DNA from: Variovorax sp. dw_308
Lineage (GTDB): Bacteria; Pseudomonadota; Gammaproteobacteria; Burkholderiales; Burkholderiaceae_C
DNA length: 64,000 nt
Reading direction: 5' to 3'
Assembly (NCBI RefSeq): GCF_019207085.1
Contig: NZ_JAATOM010000015.1
Span: 1 to 64,000 of the forward strand
Of this stretch, positions 53,581-62,190 are shown piece after piece (position 1 is the first letter of the stretch; each line of letters opens with the position of its first letter). The notes under the pieces were generated by a model that was not told the DNA's origin, did not search any database, and saw only the letters and a program-made list of their open reading frames with translations. The position numbers and the translations under genes were made by a program.

Positions 53581-54279
53581 CTATTGCGTCAAGACACCGA
53601 GTTTGTAGGGATCGGCATCCGACACCCGATCGCAGCGCGACAGGTCGGAGCCCTGGTTGCCGTCGCAGTAGTAGGTGTTGTAGACCCGTCCGAAGAAGGT
53701 CGGCGTCGAGGTGAACAGCATGCCTTTGCCCGGCAGCCAGGCATCCTTTGCCCCGGGGCCGGCATCCGAGGCCGGTGCATCGGCGGGGGCGCTCGGGGAC
53801 GCAGCCGACGCGACGTTCACTGGCCCCGCCGCGGGCGCCGGTGGCACCGCGGCCCGCGCCTCGTCGCTGCGCCAGCCGCCAGCGGCCAGCTCGGCAGCAG
53901 TCGGCCGGCGCGGCAGCGGGATCAGGAGCGCATTGACCTGTCCGCCGCGCCCGAAACGATGCTCCTTGCCGGCAAGGAAGGCGTAGGCGCAGGCGGCCTG
54001 GCACTGGCCGCGTGCCTCGGTCATCAGCCCCTTGCTGCGAATCACCTGCGCGTAGGCCTCCGCCACTTCAGCGCTGCCGCCGGTCGAGTTCTCGAACATC
54101 ACGGTGCGCACGCGTCCGTTGCTGGCATGCTCGACAAATTCCGGCAAGGCGCTGCCGTCCAGCATCCCCGACACGACCATGCGGGTGCCCTCGACTTCGA
54201 TCTCCGCCGCCAGCGCGGCAACGCTCATTGCCCCGACAGCGAGGGCGAAGACGATGAGTTTCGGCAATTTCAAGTGCAT
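53581..54279 (-). CDS. Periplasmic ClpP/crotonase-fold protein lacking the catalytic Ser
   Basis: From the ATG at 54279 (MHLKLPKLIVFALAVGAMSV) the protein is 232 residues with a signal peptide ending near LAA. The core follows the COG3904-type periplasmic ClpP-like pattern: TVMFENSTGGSAEVAEAYAQ, IRSKGLMTEARGQC and AACAYAFLAGKEHRFG. In family members the block reads C-x-S-A-C with the nucleophile Ser; here it is C93-Q-A95-A-C97, so peptidase activity is unlikely. A Pro/Ala linker and a C-terminal segment with paired Cys follow. Its neighbours give no functional clue. Confidence 0.75.
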   Translation of the reverse strand: MHLKLPKLIVFALAVGAMSVAALAAEIEVEGTRMVVSGMLDGSALPEFVEHASNGRVRTVMFENSTGGSAEVAEAYAQVIRSKGLMTEARGQCQAACAYAFLAGKEHRFGRGGQVNALLIPLPRRPTAAELAAGGWRSDEARAAVPPAPAAGPVNVASAASPSAPADAPASDAGPGAKDAWLPGKGMLFTSTPTFFGRVYNTYYCDGNQGSDLSRCDRVSDADPYKLGVLTQ

Positions 54280-54479
54280 TTCCGCCGGATTTTGAACCAA
54301 TGAGATACGTGCATACTGACAGCTTGCTGAGCGGTAGGCCGGCGTCAATCGATGTTTCAGAAAATTTCCTACACGCGGCGCGCACCACCTGCTGCAATAG
54401 TCCAACATCGTCCATTTGGCGAGTACCTAAGTTCACAGGCGGACTGTCAGAATGGATTGAATGCTCCTTGGAGAAACAT

Positions 54480-54680
54480 ATGGCTACGCTTCTTCGTTGG
54501 TTCTTCGGCCTTGCCTGGGTTGCTGCCGCAGGCTTGCTTTGGCACGAAGGCGCACTGCGGGCCGGCTGGGCATTGGCGCTGGCCGTTCCTGTCATAGTAC
54601 TTTTGGCATGGCCATCGTCGCGTCGTCGGCGGGGCGACCATCTTCTTCAGTACGTGCACATGACCAAGGAACCCTGCTGA
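54480..54680 (+). CDS. Small membrane protein, 66 aa
   Basis: A 66-residue protein starting at the ATG at 54480 with TTGGAG upstream. Two closely spaced hydrophobic helices (residues 4-20 LLRWFFGLAWVAAAGLL, and 28-44 GWALALAVPVIVLLAW) are followed by a basic SSRRRRGD and a short tail ending in Cys. A small inner-membrane hairpin protein is likely. No family recognised. The much longer frame from 54300 is not supported. It is flanked by a divergent periplasmic protein gene and a structured repeat. Confidence 0.55.
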   Translation: MATLLRWFFGLAWVAAAGLLWHEGALRAGWALALAVPVIVLLAWPSSRRRRGDHLLQYVHMTKEPC

Positions 54681-54855
54681 AGGGGTGAATCTTTCTACTG
54701 CGGGCCCCGATCTCGGGCCTGCGGTGTTGGCTCCGGCGTGACAAGCGCTTCGCGCAGTTGTCAGCCTATGCCGCAACTTCGTTGTCACCGCACGAGAGTG
54801 CGGTTCCGCTCCTCGACCCGACCTCGGGGCCCTCGCTACGAAATCTTCACCCCTT
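54679..54855. repeat. Dispersed structured repeat, copy B
   Basis: Terminal inverted repeats GGGGTGAATCTTTCTACTGC (54682 on) and, on the other strand, GGGGTGAAGATTTCGTAGCG (ending near 54854) bound a non-coding block. It has an internal hairpin, GACAAGCGCTTCGCGCAGTTGTC-like (about 54740-54762). It matches copy A (20813-20992) in order and in several blocks. Confidence 0.65.
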
Positions 54856-54882
54856 CAGGAAGCCCGCTTGGGCTTCCACTGA

Positions 54883-54949
54883 ACGAGCAAAGCGAACGAG
54901 TACGGGCCCCAGGCCTGGATGAGCACAGCGAATGAGTAAAGGCCCCAAG
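54883..54949. repeat. Two tandem degenerate 31-base units
   Basis: ACGAGCAAAGCGAACGAGTA plus CGGGCCCCAGG (54883-54913) and ATGAGCACAGCGAATGAGTA plus AAGGCCCCAAG (54919-54949), period 36 bases. They lie in the non-coding gap 54681-54981 directly after copy B. Confidence 0.65.
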
Positions 54950-54981
54950 CCCTTCACCGCGCACGCATTCCCTGCCTCCAG

Positions 54982-55860
54982 TCAGGATCCCCCACTCTTC
55001 ATGCGCTGGTACTCATTGCGTTTCATGGCAAGGTAATCGTTGCGCTCGGTCTCGTGCAGTTGGAGCGCATAGCGCTCCGTCGCATCGAACCATGCGCCCA
55101 GGCGCGAATCGAGCTGCGTCGAAGCGGGCGCATCGAGGAACGCGTCGATCGCCAGGTAGTAGCGCATCGTGTTGCGCTCCACGACACCGCGCACGCCCCC
55201 GATGTACTTGGGCGCGCCCTTGTCGTCCTTTCCGGTGACGGTGAAGCCCGCCTTGTCGCTGCCGATGGTGCTCAGGTAAGCCTGCATCGCCAGTCGAGCA
55301 GCGGTGCCGTAGGCATACGAATACGACAGGTGGATGAAGCTCTTGCCGCCATCGAGCGGCACGGACTCGAGCACGATCTTGTAGTCCCGCGTCGACAGCG
55401 GACCCTCGGCCGCCGCCAGGCCGACGTTCAGGTAGTCGTCGCTGGACACCACCGGCTGCCACACGAACTTCACGCGCTGCGCATCGGCCAGCGGCTGGTC
55501 GAACTTGCGCCCCAGCGCGACCGACAACGACGTGTCGGCGCCCGCCTTGGCAACGGCGCAGTACTTGGTGTTCAGGTGCAGCATCAGCACGTCGCACCAT
55601 GTAGATGGCAATTGCAGGGTCTGGCTCACCTCGGCGAACGGATGATCGATCACCGCGTAGATGTCACCGGCGAGGCGGCTCGAGCTTTCCGACGACTCCA
55701 GCGCCAGCGGGCGTTTGAACGGGTTGTTGGCGAGTTGCGCGCCAATCGAACCGTGCTTGCGCTGCAGGGAGGCCGCATCCTGCGCATGGGTCGCCCACGG
55801 CAGCAACGCAAGGCACAACAGCAAGACCATCCGGCGGAATTGAGCAGGCATGGGTCGCAT
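54982..55860 (-). CDS. Secreted hypothetical protein, about 292 aa
   Basis: The preferred ATG is 55860 (MRPMPAQFRRMVLLLCLALL), with AGAAGAAG upstream; 55851 is an alternative. A signal peptide ends near WATHAQ. The mature protein is soluble with segments SSRLAGDIYAVIDHPFAEVS, DYKIVLESVPLDGGKSFIHL and LHETERNDYLAMKRNEYQRM. The middle part alternates strands in a way that resembles START-like or lipid-binding periplasmic proteins, but I cannot assign a family. It is divergent from the kinase gene across about 158 bases. Confidence 0.7.
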   Translation of the reverse strand: MRPMPAQFRRMVLLLCLALLPWATHAQDAASLQRKHGSIGAQLANNPFKRPLALESSESSSRLAGDIYAVIDHPFAEVSQTLQLPSTWCDVLMLHLNTKYCAVAKAGADTSLSVALGRKFDQPLADAQRVKFVWQPVVSSDDYLNVGLAAAEGPLSTRDYKIVLESVPLDGGKSFIHLSYSYAYGTAARLAMQAYLSTIGSDKAGFTVTGKDDKGAPKYIGGVRGVVERNTMRYYLAIDAFLDAPASTQLDSRLGAWFDATERYALQLHETERNDYLAMKRNEYQRMKSGGS

Positions 55861-56018
55861 CTTCTTCTTCTGCAAGGCCGGCGTCTGTAGGACAGACAAA
55901 GTTCACGCATCGGCCGAACGGCGGGTCCCTGCATCAGATTCAGCGTCCAAGCGTGACAAACAGCGAGTACTTTGGTTAGCGCTCACTGCTAGAGTGCCCT
56001 CGATCAACAGGGAGCTAC

Positions 56019-58307
56019 ATGCAAGCGGCGGAAGTTCGCTCGGAAGAGCAGGGTGCGCAAGCGTCATCGACGGGCGGGGTCATGAAGACGCCGAACCTGA
56101 TGCATCAGCACACCGTGCCCATCGACACGCTGGCCAGGGACGAGGATCTCGGCCGGGCGGGCGTCGGCGAGCTTGCCGGTGGCGTCGATGGGGTCGATGG
56201 CACAGCGGGTGCCGGCGCCCCCGCCGAGGCGCCGGCCGATGATGCCGCGCTGCGCGAGGGCACGCGGCTCGCCGGCTACGAAATCATCGACGTGATCGGG
56301 CGCGGCGGCTTCGGCATCGTCTACCTCGCCTTCGACAACCTGCTCGAGCGGCACATCGCCATCAAGGAATACCTGCCGGCGAGCCTGGGCGTCCGCGCGC
56401 CGCTGTCGCCCTATGTCACGCCCCGGTCGCATCGCAGCCGCGAGGCGTTCGGCGCGGGCCTGCGCAGCTTCATCAACGAAGCACGATTGCTCGCGCGCTT
56501 CAACCATCCGTCGCTGGTCAAGGTCCTGCGCTTCTGGGAAGCCAACGGGACGGCCTACATGGCCATGCCCTACTGCCAGGGACCGACGCTGGCGGACGAG
56601 TTGGCGGCGCTGGGCCGTTCGCCTGACGAAGACGAACTGCGGCGACTGCTGCGCCCGTTGCTCGACGGGCTGGCCGCGATGCACGCGGTCAACTGCTTTC
56701 ACCGCGACGTGGCGCCCGACAACATCCTGCTGACCGATGACGGCCCCATGCTGCTCGATTTCGGCGCTGCGCGACGCGTGATCGGCAACCTCACCAACGA
56801 CCTGAGCGCGGTGGTCAAGCCGGGCTTCTCCCCCATCGAGCAGTACGCGGAAGACCCATCGCTGAAGCAGGGTCCCTGGACCGACCTGTATGCATTGGCC
56901 GCCGTGGCCTATGCCGCCGTGACCGGCAAGCCGCCGCAGCCCTCGGTAGACCGCCTCAAGGACGATCGCCTGAAGCCGCTCTCCGAGGTGGCCAGGGGCC
57001 GGTTCAGTCCTGCACTGCTTGCCGCCATCGACGGCGCGCTTGCCGTTCGACCGGCCGACCGGCCCAAGAATGTGGCCGGGTTCCTGGCCCGGCTGGATGG
57101 CGAGGCGGCCGGCCCGGGGGCTGTGGACGCGCCGCGCGAGGCCCGCTTCCAGATGGCGCTGTCGCAGGATGGACGGAGGGAGCCGGCCTTCGACTTGGCA
57201 GTACCGCAATCCCTGGAATCGCCGGTGGACCCAGCACTGCTGGACGCGGAGTTCACGCCGACCTTCGAGTTCGCGGATGCGCCATTGCCATTGCAAGTGA
57301 CGCCGCTCCTCGGCGCTGGCGTTGTGAAGCCGGCGCCAGCGCCCGCCCTGGCACACGCCGCCGCGCCGACGATCGCAAGGGAGTCCGCGGCATCGGTGTC
57401 GGCATCGGCATCGGCATCGGTCCCGGCGTCGAAGCCGTACCGGGCCTCGACATCGACATCGACCCCGATCGGGGCTTCGGCTGTGGAGTCCAAGTCGGAA
57501 TCGGAGTTCGAAGTGGAAGCCGGTGCGGCGCCTCCAACCGAGCCGCCGCCCGCGGCAGCGCCTGTCGGCGCCATCGTCGCCGTGGACACTGGCGCCGCCG
57601 CCGAAGCGCTGCCGAGCTGGGCACGCGAGAAGCCGCGCCGCTGGAGGACGCCGTTGTACGTGCTGCTGGGCATGTCCTTCGTGCTGATGCTGGCCGCCAT
57701 CGGCTATGGACTGGGTTCGACAACGCCTCCGCCGATGGTGTCGAAGCTCCAGCCGACCGCCCCGGCGCGCAGCACACCCGCACCCAAACCCGCACCGCCG
57801 GCTGCGCCATCCGTTCCCCTTGCAGCGACGCCTGCCCCGGCAGCGACACAGCCGATCCGGATCCCCACGTCGCCAGCAGCAGTACCTCCGGCGCACGCCT
57901 CCGCATCCCCGATGCCGGCCCCCGCGCGCCCGCCGGCACCCGCGCCGCCAGCCGCGGCGCACACGCAAGCATCCGCTTCCGCACCGTCGGCGACTTCGCC
58001 AAAGCCGTCGCATGACGGCGCGCGGTCCACCTCCGTCGCGCCGAACCATGCGGCGACGGCCGCCCCACTCGCTGGCGATGACAGCCATGGCAACTCGCCC
58101 GCTATCGCCGCCGTGCCCGCAGCGCCCGCAGCGCCGTCCCATGGCGCAGCCCCACCCCCGCCTGGCCGGCCCGAGCACGTCGCGCAGGCCGGACCTGCCA
58201 GAGGCGCGGCCAACCGCGCGCGCTGCACCGAAATCCTCCAATCCGCTTCGCTCGGCCCGCTCAATGCGGGGGAGACCGCTTTTCTAAAAAGGGAATGTCA
58301 TAGATGA
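56019..58307 (+). CDS. Transmembrane serine/threonine protein kinase
   Basis: A 762-residue protein with GGGAGC before the ATG. The Hanks-type kinase domain (about 85-355) has the glycine loop GRGGFGIVYLAF, VAIK-like HIAIKEYLPA, catalytic loop HRDVAPDNIL and DFG (LLDFGAARRV). A Pro/Ala/Ser linker with hexanucleotide repeats (57389-57427, encoding ASVSASASAS) leads to a transmembrane helix near 544-567 (LYVLLGMSFVLMLAAIGYGL). A long Pro/Ala-rich periplasmic region follows, ending in a compact motif with two Cys (RCTEILQSASLGPLNAGETA, KREC). It overlaps the OmpA-like gene by ATGA, so the pair probably senses the envelope. Such pairs also occur with type VI secretion, but no T6SS gene is here. 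Confidence 0.88.
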   Translation: MQAAEVRSEEQGAQASSTGGVMKTPNLMHQHTVPIDTLARDEDLGRAGVGELAGGVDGVDGTAGAGAPAEAPADDAALREGTRLAGYEIIDVIGRGGFGIVYLAFDNLLERHIAIKEYLPASLGVRAPLSPYVTPRSHRSREAFGAGLRSFINEARLLARFNHPSLVKVLRFWEANGTAYMAMPYCQGPTLADELAALGRSPDEDELRRLLRPLLDGLAAMHAVNCFHRDVAPDNILLTDDGPMLLDFGAARRVIGNLTNDLSAVVKPGFSPIEQYAEDPSLKQGPWTDLYALAAVAYAAVTGKPPQPSVDRLKDDRLKPLSEVARGRFSPALLAAIDGALAVRPADRPKNVAGFLARLDGEAAGPGAVDAPREARFQMALSQDGRREPAFDLAVPQSLESPVDPALLDAEFTPTFEFADAPLPLQVTPLLGAGVVKPAPAPALAHAAAPTIARESAASVSASASASVPASKPYRASTSTSTPIGASAVESKSESEFEVEAGAAPPTEPPPAAAPVGAIVAVDTGAAAEALPSWAREKPRRWRTPLYVLLGMSFVLMLAAIGYGLGSTTPPPMVSKLQPTAPARSTPAPKPAPPAAPSVPLAATPAPAATQPIRIPTSPAAVPPAHASASPMPAPARPPAPAPPAAAHTQASASAPSATSPKPSHDGARSTSVAPNHAATAAPLAGDDSHGNSPAIAAVPAAPAAPSHGAAPPPPGRPEHVAQAGPARGAANRARCTEILQSASLGPLNAGETAFLKRECHR

Positions 58308-59524
58308 CCAAAACCAAAACCAAGACCACAACCTGGACCCCCGTGCGCCCTCAGCAGGTCGCGCTCACATCGGCAGCCGTGCTGCTGTCGCTGGCCCTCG
58401 CCGGCTGCGCCGCACCCAAGGCCAGCACCTCCAGCGCGGTGCAGCCGTTCGACCAGGCCATCGCGCAGGCGACCGACGCACTGGTGGCGCAGACGCACGC
58501 GCTGCCGAGCTTCCTGTCCAGGCTGGAGCCCAGGCGCACCGTGATGGTCGACCCGATGATCGACGTCGTGAGCGGCGCGCGGACCGAGACCACGCAGCTC
58601 ATGCAGAAGCGCGTCATCGAGCGGCTGGGCGTGGCGAAGGACACGGTCGAAGTGATTCCCTTCGAGGGCTTGAATCTTTCCAGGGCCACCTACCTGTTGA
58701 CCGGCACCGTCGTCCGCACCGTCGGCAAGCCCGGCACGCCGGTGCAGATCAAGCTGGCGCTGACGGAACTGCGCAACGGCAAGGTCGCGGCGCAAGCCAC
58801 CACGATCGCGCGCGACGACGGCCTGGACGGCACGCCGCTCGCAGCCGACCAAGACAGCCCGGTGCTGGCCAAGGACAAGGTGGTCGACGGCTACGTTCGC
58901 ACCACTTCAACGCTCCCCGGCGAGAAGGCCGACCCTTACTACATGGAGCACGTCGTGGTGGCGCCCGCCATCAACACGGCCACCGAGGCCTATGCCACCG
59001 GCCGCTACGCGGACGCCCTGGCCCAGTACAGCGCCGCCGCGGCGCTCCCCGCAGGTGACCAGTTGCGCGTGCTGACCGGCGTCTATCTTTCGCTGGTCAA
59101 GCTCAACCGCATGCCGGAGGCCGAGGCCGCATTCGGCAAGGTCGTTTCCTACGGTATCGACACCAAGCAATTGGGCGTGAAGTTCCTGTTCACGCCGGGC
59201 AGCACGGCGTTCTGGCCGGACCCGGCAGTCAGCGGGCAATACGGCATGTGGCTGGACCAGGTGGCCACCAAGGCCACCGCGGCCAAGGTCTGCATGAGCG
59301 TGGTTGGCCACACCAGCCGCACGGGCTCGCAGGAATTCAACGACACGCTGTCGCTGCAGCGCGGCACCTTCATCCGCGAGCAATTGATCGCCAAGTCTGC
59401 GGTGCTCGCCGACCGCACCAGGCCGGATGGCAAGGGCTACCGCGAGAACATCGTCGGCAGCGGCACCGACAACGCGGTCGACGCCCTGGACCGTCGTGTC
59501 GAGTTCAAGGTCAATCCTTGCTAG
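58304..59524 (+). CDS. OmpA-domain lipoprotein
   Basis: A 406-residue lipoprotein: Thr/Lys-rich start, hydrophobic helix and lipobox ALAGC with Cys35. The N-terminal half has a CsgG-like pattern (RRTVMVDPMIDVVSGARTET and YLLTGTVVRTVG). A TPR-like helical segment follows (TATEAYATGRYADALAQYSA). The C-terminal OmpA-like peptidoglycan-binding domain spans about 285-404 (VKFLFTPGSTAFWPDP, VGHTSRTGSQEFNDTLSLQR, DALDRRVEFKV). It is outer-membrane anchored and contacts the cell wall. It is translationally coupled to the kinase (ATGA), which suggests it is the kinase's signalling partner. Confidence 0.85.
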   Translation: MTKTKTKTTTWTPVRPQQVALTSAAVLLSLALAGCAAPKASTSSAVQPFDQAIAQATDALVAQTHALPSFLSRLEPRRTVMVDPMIDVVSGARTETTQLMQKRVIERLGVAKDTVEVIPFEGLNLSRATYLLTGTVVRTVGKPGTPVQIKLALTELRNGKVAAQATTIARDDGLDGTPLAADQDSPVLAKDKVVDGYVRTTSTLPGEKADPYYMEHVVVAPAINTATEAYATGRYADALAQYSAAAALPAGDQLRVLTGVYLSLVKLNRMPEAEAAFGKVVSYGIDTKQLGVKFLFTPGSTAFWPDPAVSGQYGMWLDQVATKATAAKVCMSVVGHTSRTGSQEFNDTLSLQRGTFIREQLIAKSAVLADRTRPDGKGYRENIVGSGTDNAVDALDRRVEFKVNPC

Positions 59525-59532
59525 TACCTTGC

Positions 59533-59564
59533 TCAAGTCGATGTGGCCTGCGATCTCGACTTGA
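59533..59564. repeat. Inverted repeat between convergent genes
   Basis: TCAAGTCGA (59533-59541) and TCGACTTGA (59556-59564) form a perfect 9-base stem with a 14-base loop, between the OmpA-like and priA stops. No T tract follows; a terminator role is inferred from position only. Confidence 0.45.
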
Positions 59565-59604
59565 TTCCCCGCGGGGGCGCGCCGCGTAGCCCGGCCCTGG
59601 AGGC

Positions 59605-61827
59605 TCAGATCGAGTGGGGGTCCACGTCGATCAGCCAGCGGATCACGCCCTTGCCGACCGGCTCCCGGCGCAGGGCGTGCAGCAGCGGTTGCCAGTCGGC
59701 CAGGAAGCGCTGCAGCGCAACGCGCGACGCGCTTTCGACCAGCATCTGTGCGCGCTCCACGTTGGCCACGCGCTGGATGGCGAGCGGCACCGCCGGGTAG
59801 CGCATCACCTGCGCCGCCTGGGGCAGCGCGTCTGCCGCGGCATTGGCCGCATGGAGGAAGTCCTGCGCGGCCTGTTGCGTGCGGGCGTCCGCACGCACCA
59901 GGGCCTGGAACGCGAAAGGCGGCATGCCTGCGGCGCGCCGCTCGTCGAGTTGCTGCCTGGCGAAGGCCGGATAGTCGTGTCGCCTGAGCGCCTGGAACAG
60001 CGGGTGGCCACCGTGATGTGTCTGTATCCACATCTCGGCCGTGCTGCCTTGCGCCGCCAAATAGTTCGCGTCGCGGCCGGCGCGGCCTGCCGATTGCATC
60101 AACAGGCTGAACAGGCGCTCCGGCGCGCGGAAGTCGCTGGAGAACAGCGCCCCGTCCGGATTGACCGCCGCCACCAGCGTCACGCGGCGGAAGTCGTGGC
60201 CCTTGGCGATCATCTGTGTTCCGACCAGCACATCCACTTCGCCGCTGTGCACCTGGGCAAGCTGCTGCGCGAGCGCGCCTTGCTTGCGGGTGCTGTCGGC
60301 ATCGATGCGCGCGATGTGCACGGCGCTGCCGTCCGGTCGTTTCACTGTTGCGAACAACTCGGCCAGGTGTTCTTCCAGCCGCTCCGTGCCGCGTCCGACG
60401 GGCGCGATGTCGGGGTTGCCGCAGGCGGGACAGGCGCGGGGCACCCGCTCTGTGAACCCGCAGTGGTGGCAGCGCAGCGTGCGGTCGATCTTGTGGAATA
60501 CGCGGTAGGCGCTGCAGTGCGGGCATTCGCTCTTCCAGCCGCAATCGGCGCAGGCGAGCACCGGCGCATAGCCGCGGCGGTTCAGGAACACCATGCTCTG
60601 CTCGCCGCGCGCGATGCGTTGCCCGATGGCGTCCAGCAACGCGCCCGAGAGCACTGTCTTCGGCGGCTGCAGGTTCATGTCGACGCCGCGCACCGTCGGC
60701 AGTGCGCCGTCTCCGATGCGCCCCGGCATGGCCAGCCGCACGTAGCGACCGCCCGGATCGACACCCTCGGCGGGACGGCTGTGGTGCCAGCTTTCGAGCG
60801 ACGGGGTGGCCGAACCCAGGATGACCTTGGCGCCTTCGCGCTGGCCGCGCCACACGGCCAGGTCGCGCGCCGAATAGCGCGCGCCTTCCTGCTGCTTGTA
60901 GCTGGGGTCGTGTTCCTCGTCGACCACGATCAGCCGCAATGAAGGCATCGAGGCGAACACCGCCATGCGCGTGCCCAGGACGATGCGAGCCTGCCCGGCA
61001 TGTGCCGCCAGCCAGCTCGCGAGGCGCTGCGGGTTGGTCATGCCGCTGTGCAGCGACACCACGGCGCCAGCGCCGAAGCGCGCCTCGAAGCGGTCGCGCA
61101 CGCGCGCCTCGAGTTGGGGCGTGAGGTTGATCTCGGGCACCATGATCAGCGCCTGGGCCGTGTCGTCACGCGCGAGCAGGGCGGCCACCGCGCGCAGGTA
61201 GACCTCGGTCTTGCCGCTGCCGGTGCTTCCGAACAGCAGGAAGGGGCCGCTTTCCGCCTCGAAGCGGGTCAGGGCGGCGGCTTGTTCGGCGCTCAGGATG
61301 GTCGGACCGGTGCTGGTGCTGGTACTGGTGTCGGTGTCGGTGGCAGCGGCGGTAGCGGTGGCAGTAGGCCTTCCTTCTGTCGTTGCCCGGCGCTTCAGGC
61401 GCCGCGCGAGCTGCTGGCTCGTGAGGTCGCGCAACTGCGGGGGGAGTGCCGCCAGCGCGACTTCGCCGAGCGAGCGCTGGTAGTAGCGCGCCGCGAACGC
61501 CACCAGCTCGCGCCAGCCGTCGTTCAGCGGCGGCAGGGCGTCGAGCGCGCCGGCCACGGCCTTGAGATCTCGCGCGTCTTCGTCGTCAGTCCGCTGCGCG
61601 CACGCCCAGACCACGCCCAGCACCTCGCGCCGGCCCAGGGGAACCCGCACCAGGGTGCCCGGCGCCAGCGGCACGGTGCTTGCGTAAGACAAAAGGTTTC
61701 CAAGCGCGCTGTGCGCCGGAGTCTGGACGGCCGCCTCCAGCCGCCAGATGTGTTGCAAAGTGTTGCAAATCTGCGAGTCCTGGGCAGGAGAAACCCCAGT
61801 TCCGGAATCGACCGGGTCTGTCGTCAT
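59605..61827 (-). CDS. priA: Primosomal replication helicase PriA
   Basis: From the ATG at 61827 (MTTDPVDSGTGVSPAQDSQI) the protein is 740 residues, near the usual 730. The N-terminal 3'-DNA-end-binding domain (VPLGRREVLGVVWA) is followed by a helicase core with Walker A GSTGSGKTEVYLR, motif II VVDEEHDPSYKQQ, and two zinc sites from eight Cys (CADCGWKSECPHC, then LRCHHCGF and CPACGN). Motif VI SAGRAGRD is present. It restarts collapsed replication forks. A low-complexity Thr/Ala/Asp/Ser linker (TATATAAATDTDTSTSTSTG, encoded near 61311-61365) sits between the DNA-binding and helicase parts. The longer frame to 61974 lacks conservation. It follows hemE after an AT-rich gap. Confidence 0.94.
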   Translation of the reverse strand: MTTDPVDSGTGVSPAQDSQICNTLQHIWRLEAAVQTPAHSALGNLLSYASTVPLAPGTLVRVPLGRREVLGVVWACAQRTDDEDARDLKAVAGALDALPPLNDGWRELVAFAARYYQRSLGEVALAALPPQLRDLTSQQLARRLKRRATTEGRPTATATAAATDTDTSTSTSTGPTILSAEQAAALTRFEAESGPFLLFGSTGSGKTEVYLRAVAALLARDDTAQALIMVPEINLTPQLEARVRDRFEARFGAGAVVSLHSGMTNPQRLASWLAAHAGQARIVLGTRMAVFASMPSLRLIVVDEEHDPSYKQQEGARYSARDLAVWRGQREGAKVILGSATPSLESWHHSRPAEGVDPGGRYVRLAMPGRIGDGALPTVRGVDMNLQPPKTVLSGALLDAIGQRIARGEQSMVFLNRRGYAPVLACADCGWKSECPHCSAYRVFHKIDRTLRCHHCGFTERVPRACPACGNPDIAPVGRGTERLEEHLAELFATVKRPDGSAVHIARIDADSTRKQGALAQQLAQVHSGEVDVLVGTQMIAKGHDFRRVTLVAAVNPDGALFSSDFRAPERLFSLLMQSAGRAGRDANYLAAQGSTAEMWIQTHHGGHPLFQALRRHDYPAFARQQLDERRAAGMPPFAFQALVRADARTQQAAQDFLHAANAAADALPQAAQVMRYPAVPLAIQRVANVERAQMLVESASRVALQRFLADWQPLLHALRREPVGKGVIRWLIDVDPHSI

Positions 61828-62190
61828 GGCGGCGCGCCTGCCGTGGGCGCTCTTAAAGAAGCTTGGAGCAAAACGAGTTAAGTCGTTGATTTTCTTGCGC
61901 TTTGCACGGTGTCCAACGATTGTGTGGATAACTTTGTTGATATCCCTGCCCGACACGCTCCAAACCCACGTCAATCAAGGCTTTCACTGGAATGCCTGCA
62001 AAAAAAGCAAAATGCAATTTCCTTAGAAATCAATAACTTACGTGTGCTATCGCTTTGCTAGCAAGGTGCCACATCGAAGTGACGCTGGCGCGTACCGCAA
62101 GACATCTTTTGTGCATAAGTCTGTCACCGACGCCGAAAGTGGCTTGACAAACGCAAATATTGCACACGACAGAGTTACATTTATACACAA
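61828..62190. promoter_or_regulatory. AT-rich gap with three DnaA-box matches
   Basis: The 363-base gap between hemE and priA is much AT-richer than its neighbours and has no gene. DnaA-box matches (TTATNCACA) are TTATCCACA on the minus strand at 61923-61931, TTATGCACA on the minus strand at 62110-62118 and TTATACACA on the plus strand at 62181-62189. An A/T-rich stretch (AAAAAAAGCAAAATGCAATT, about 62000-62020) lies between the first two. The gap must also hold the priA promoter. Confidence 0.6.

Noticed and set aside
54300..54479. Longer form of the small membrane protein
   Set aside because: The extension has no ribosome site and is low quality; the ATG at 54480 has GGAG and starts a clean membrane hairpin.
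61828..61974. N-terminal extension of PriA into the AT-rich gap
   Set aside because: The added residues have no family similarity and the DNA is AT-rich intergenic sequence with a DnaA box.
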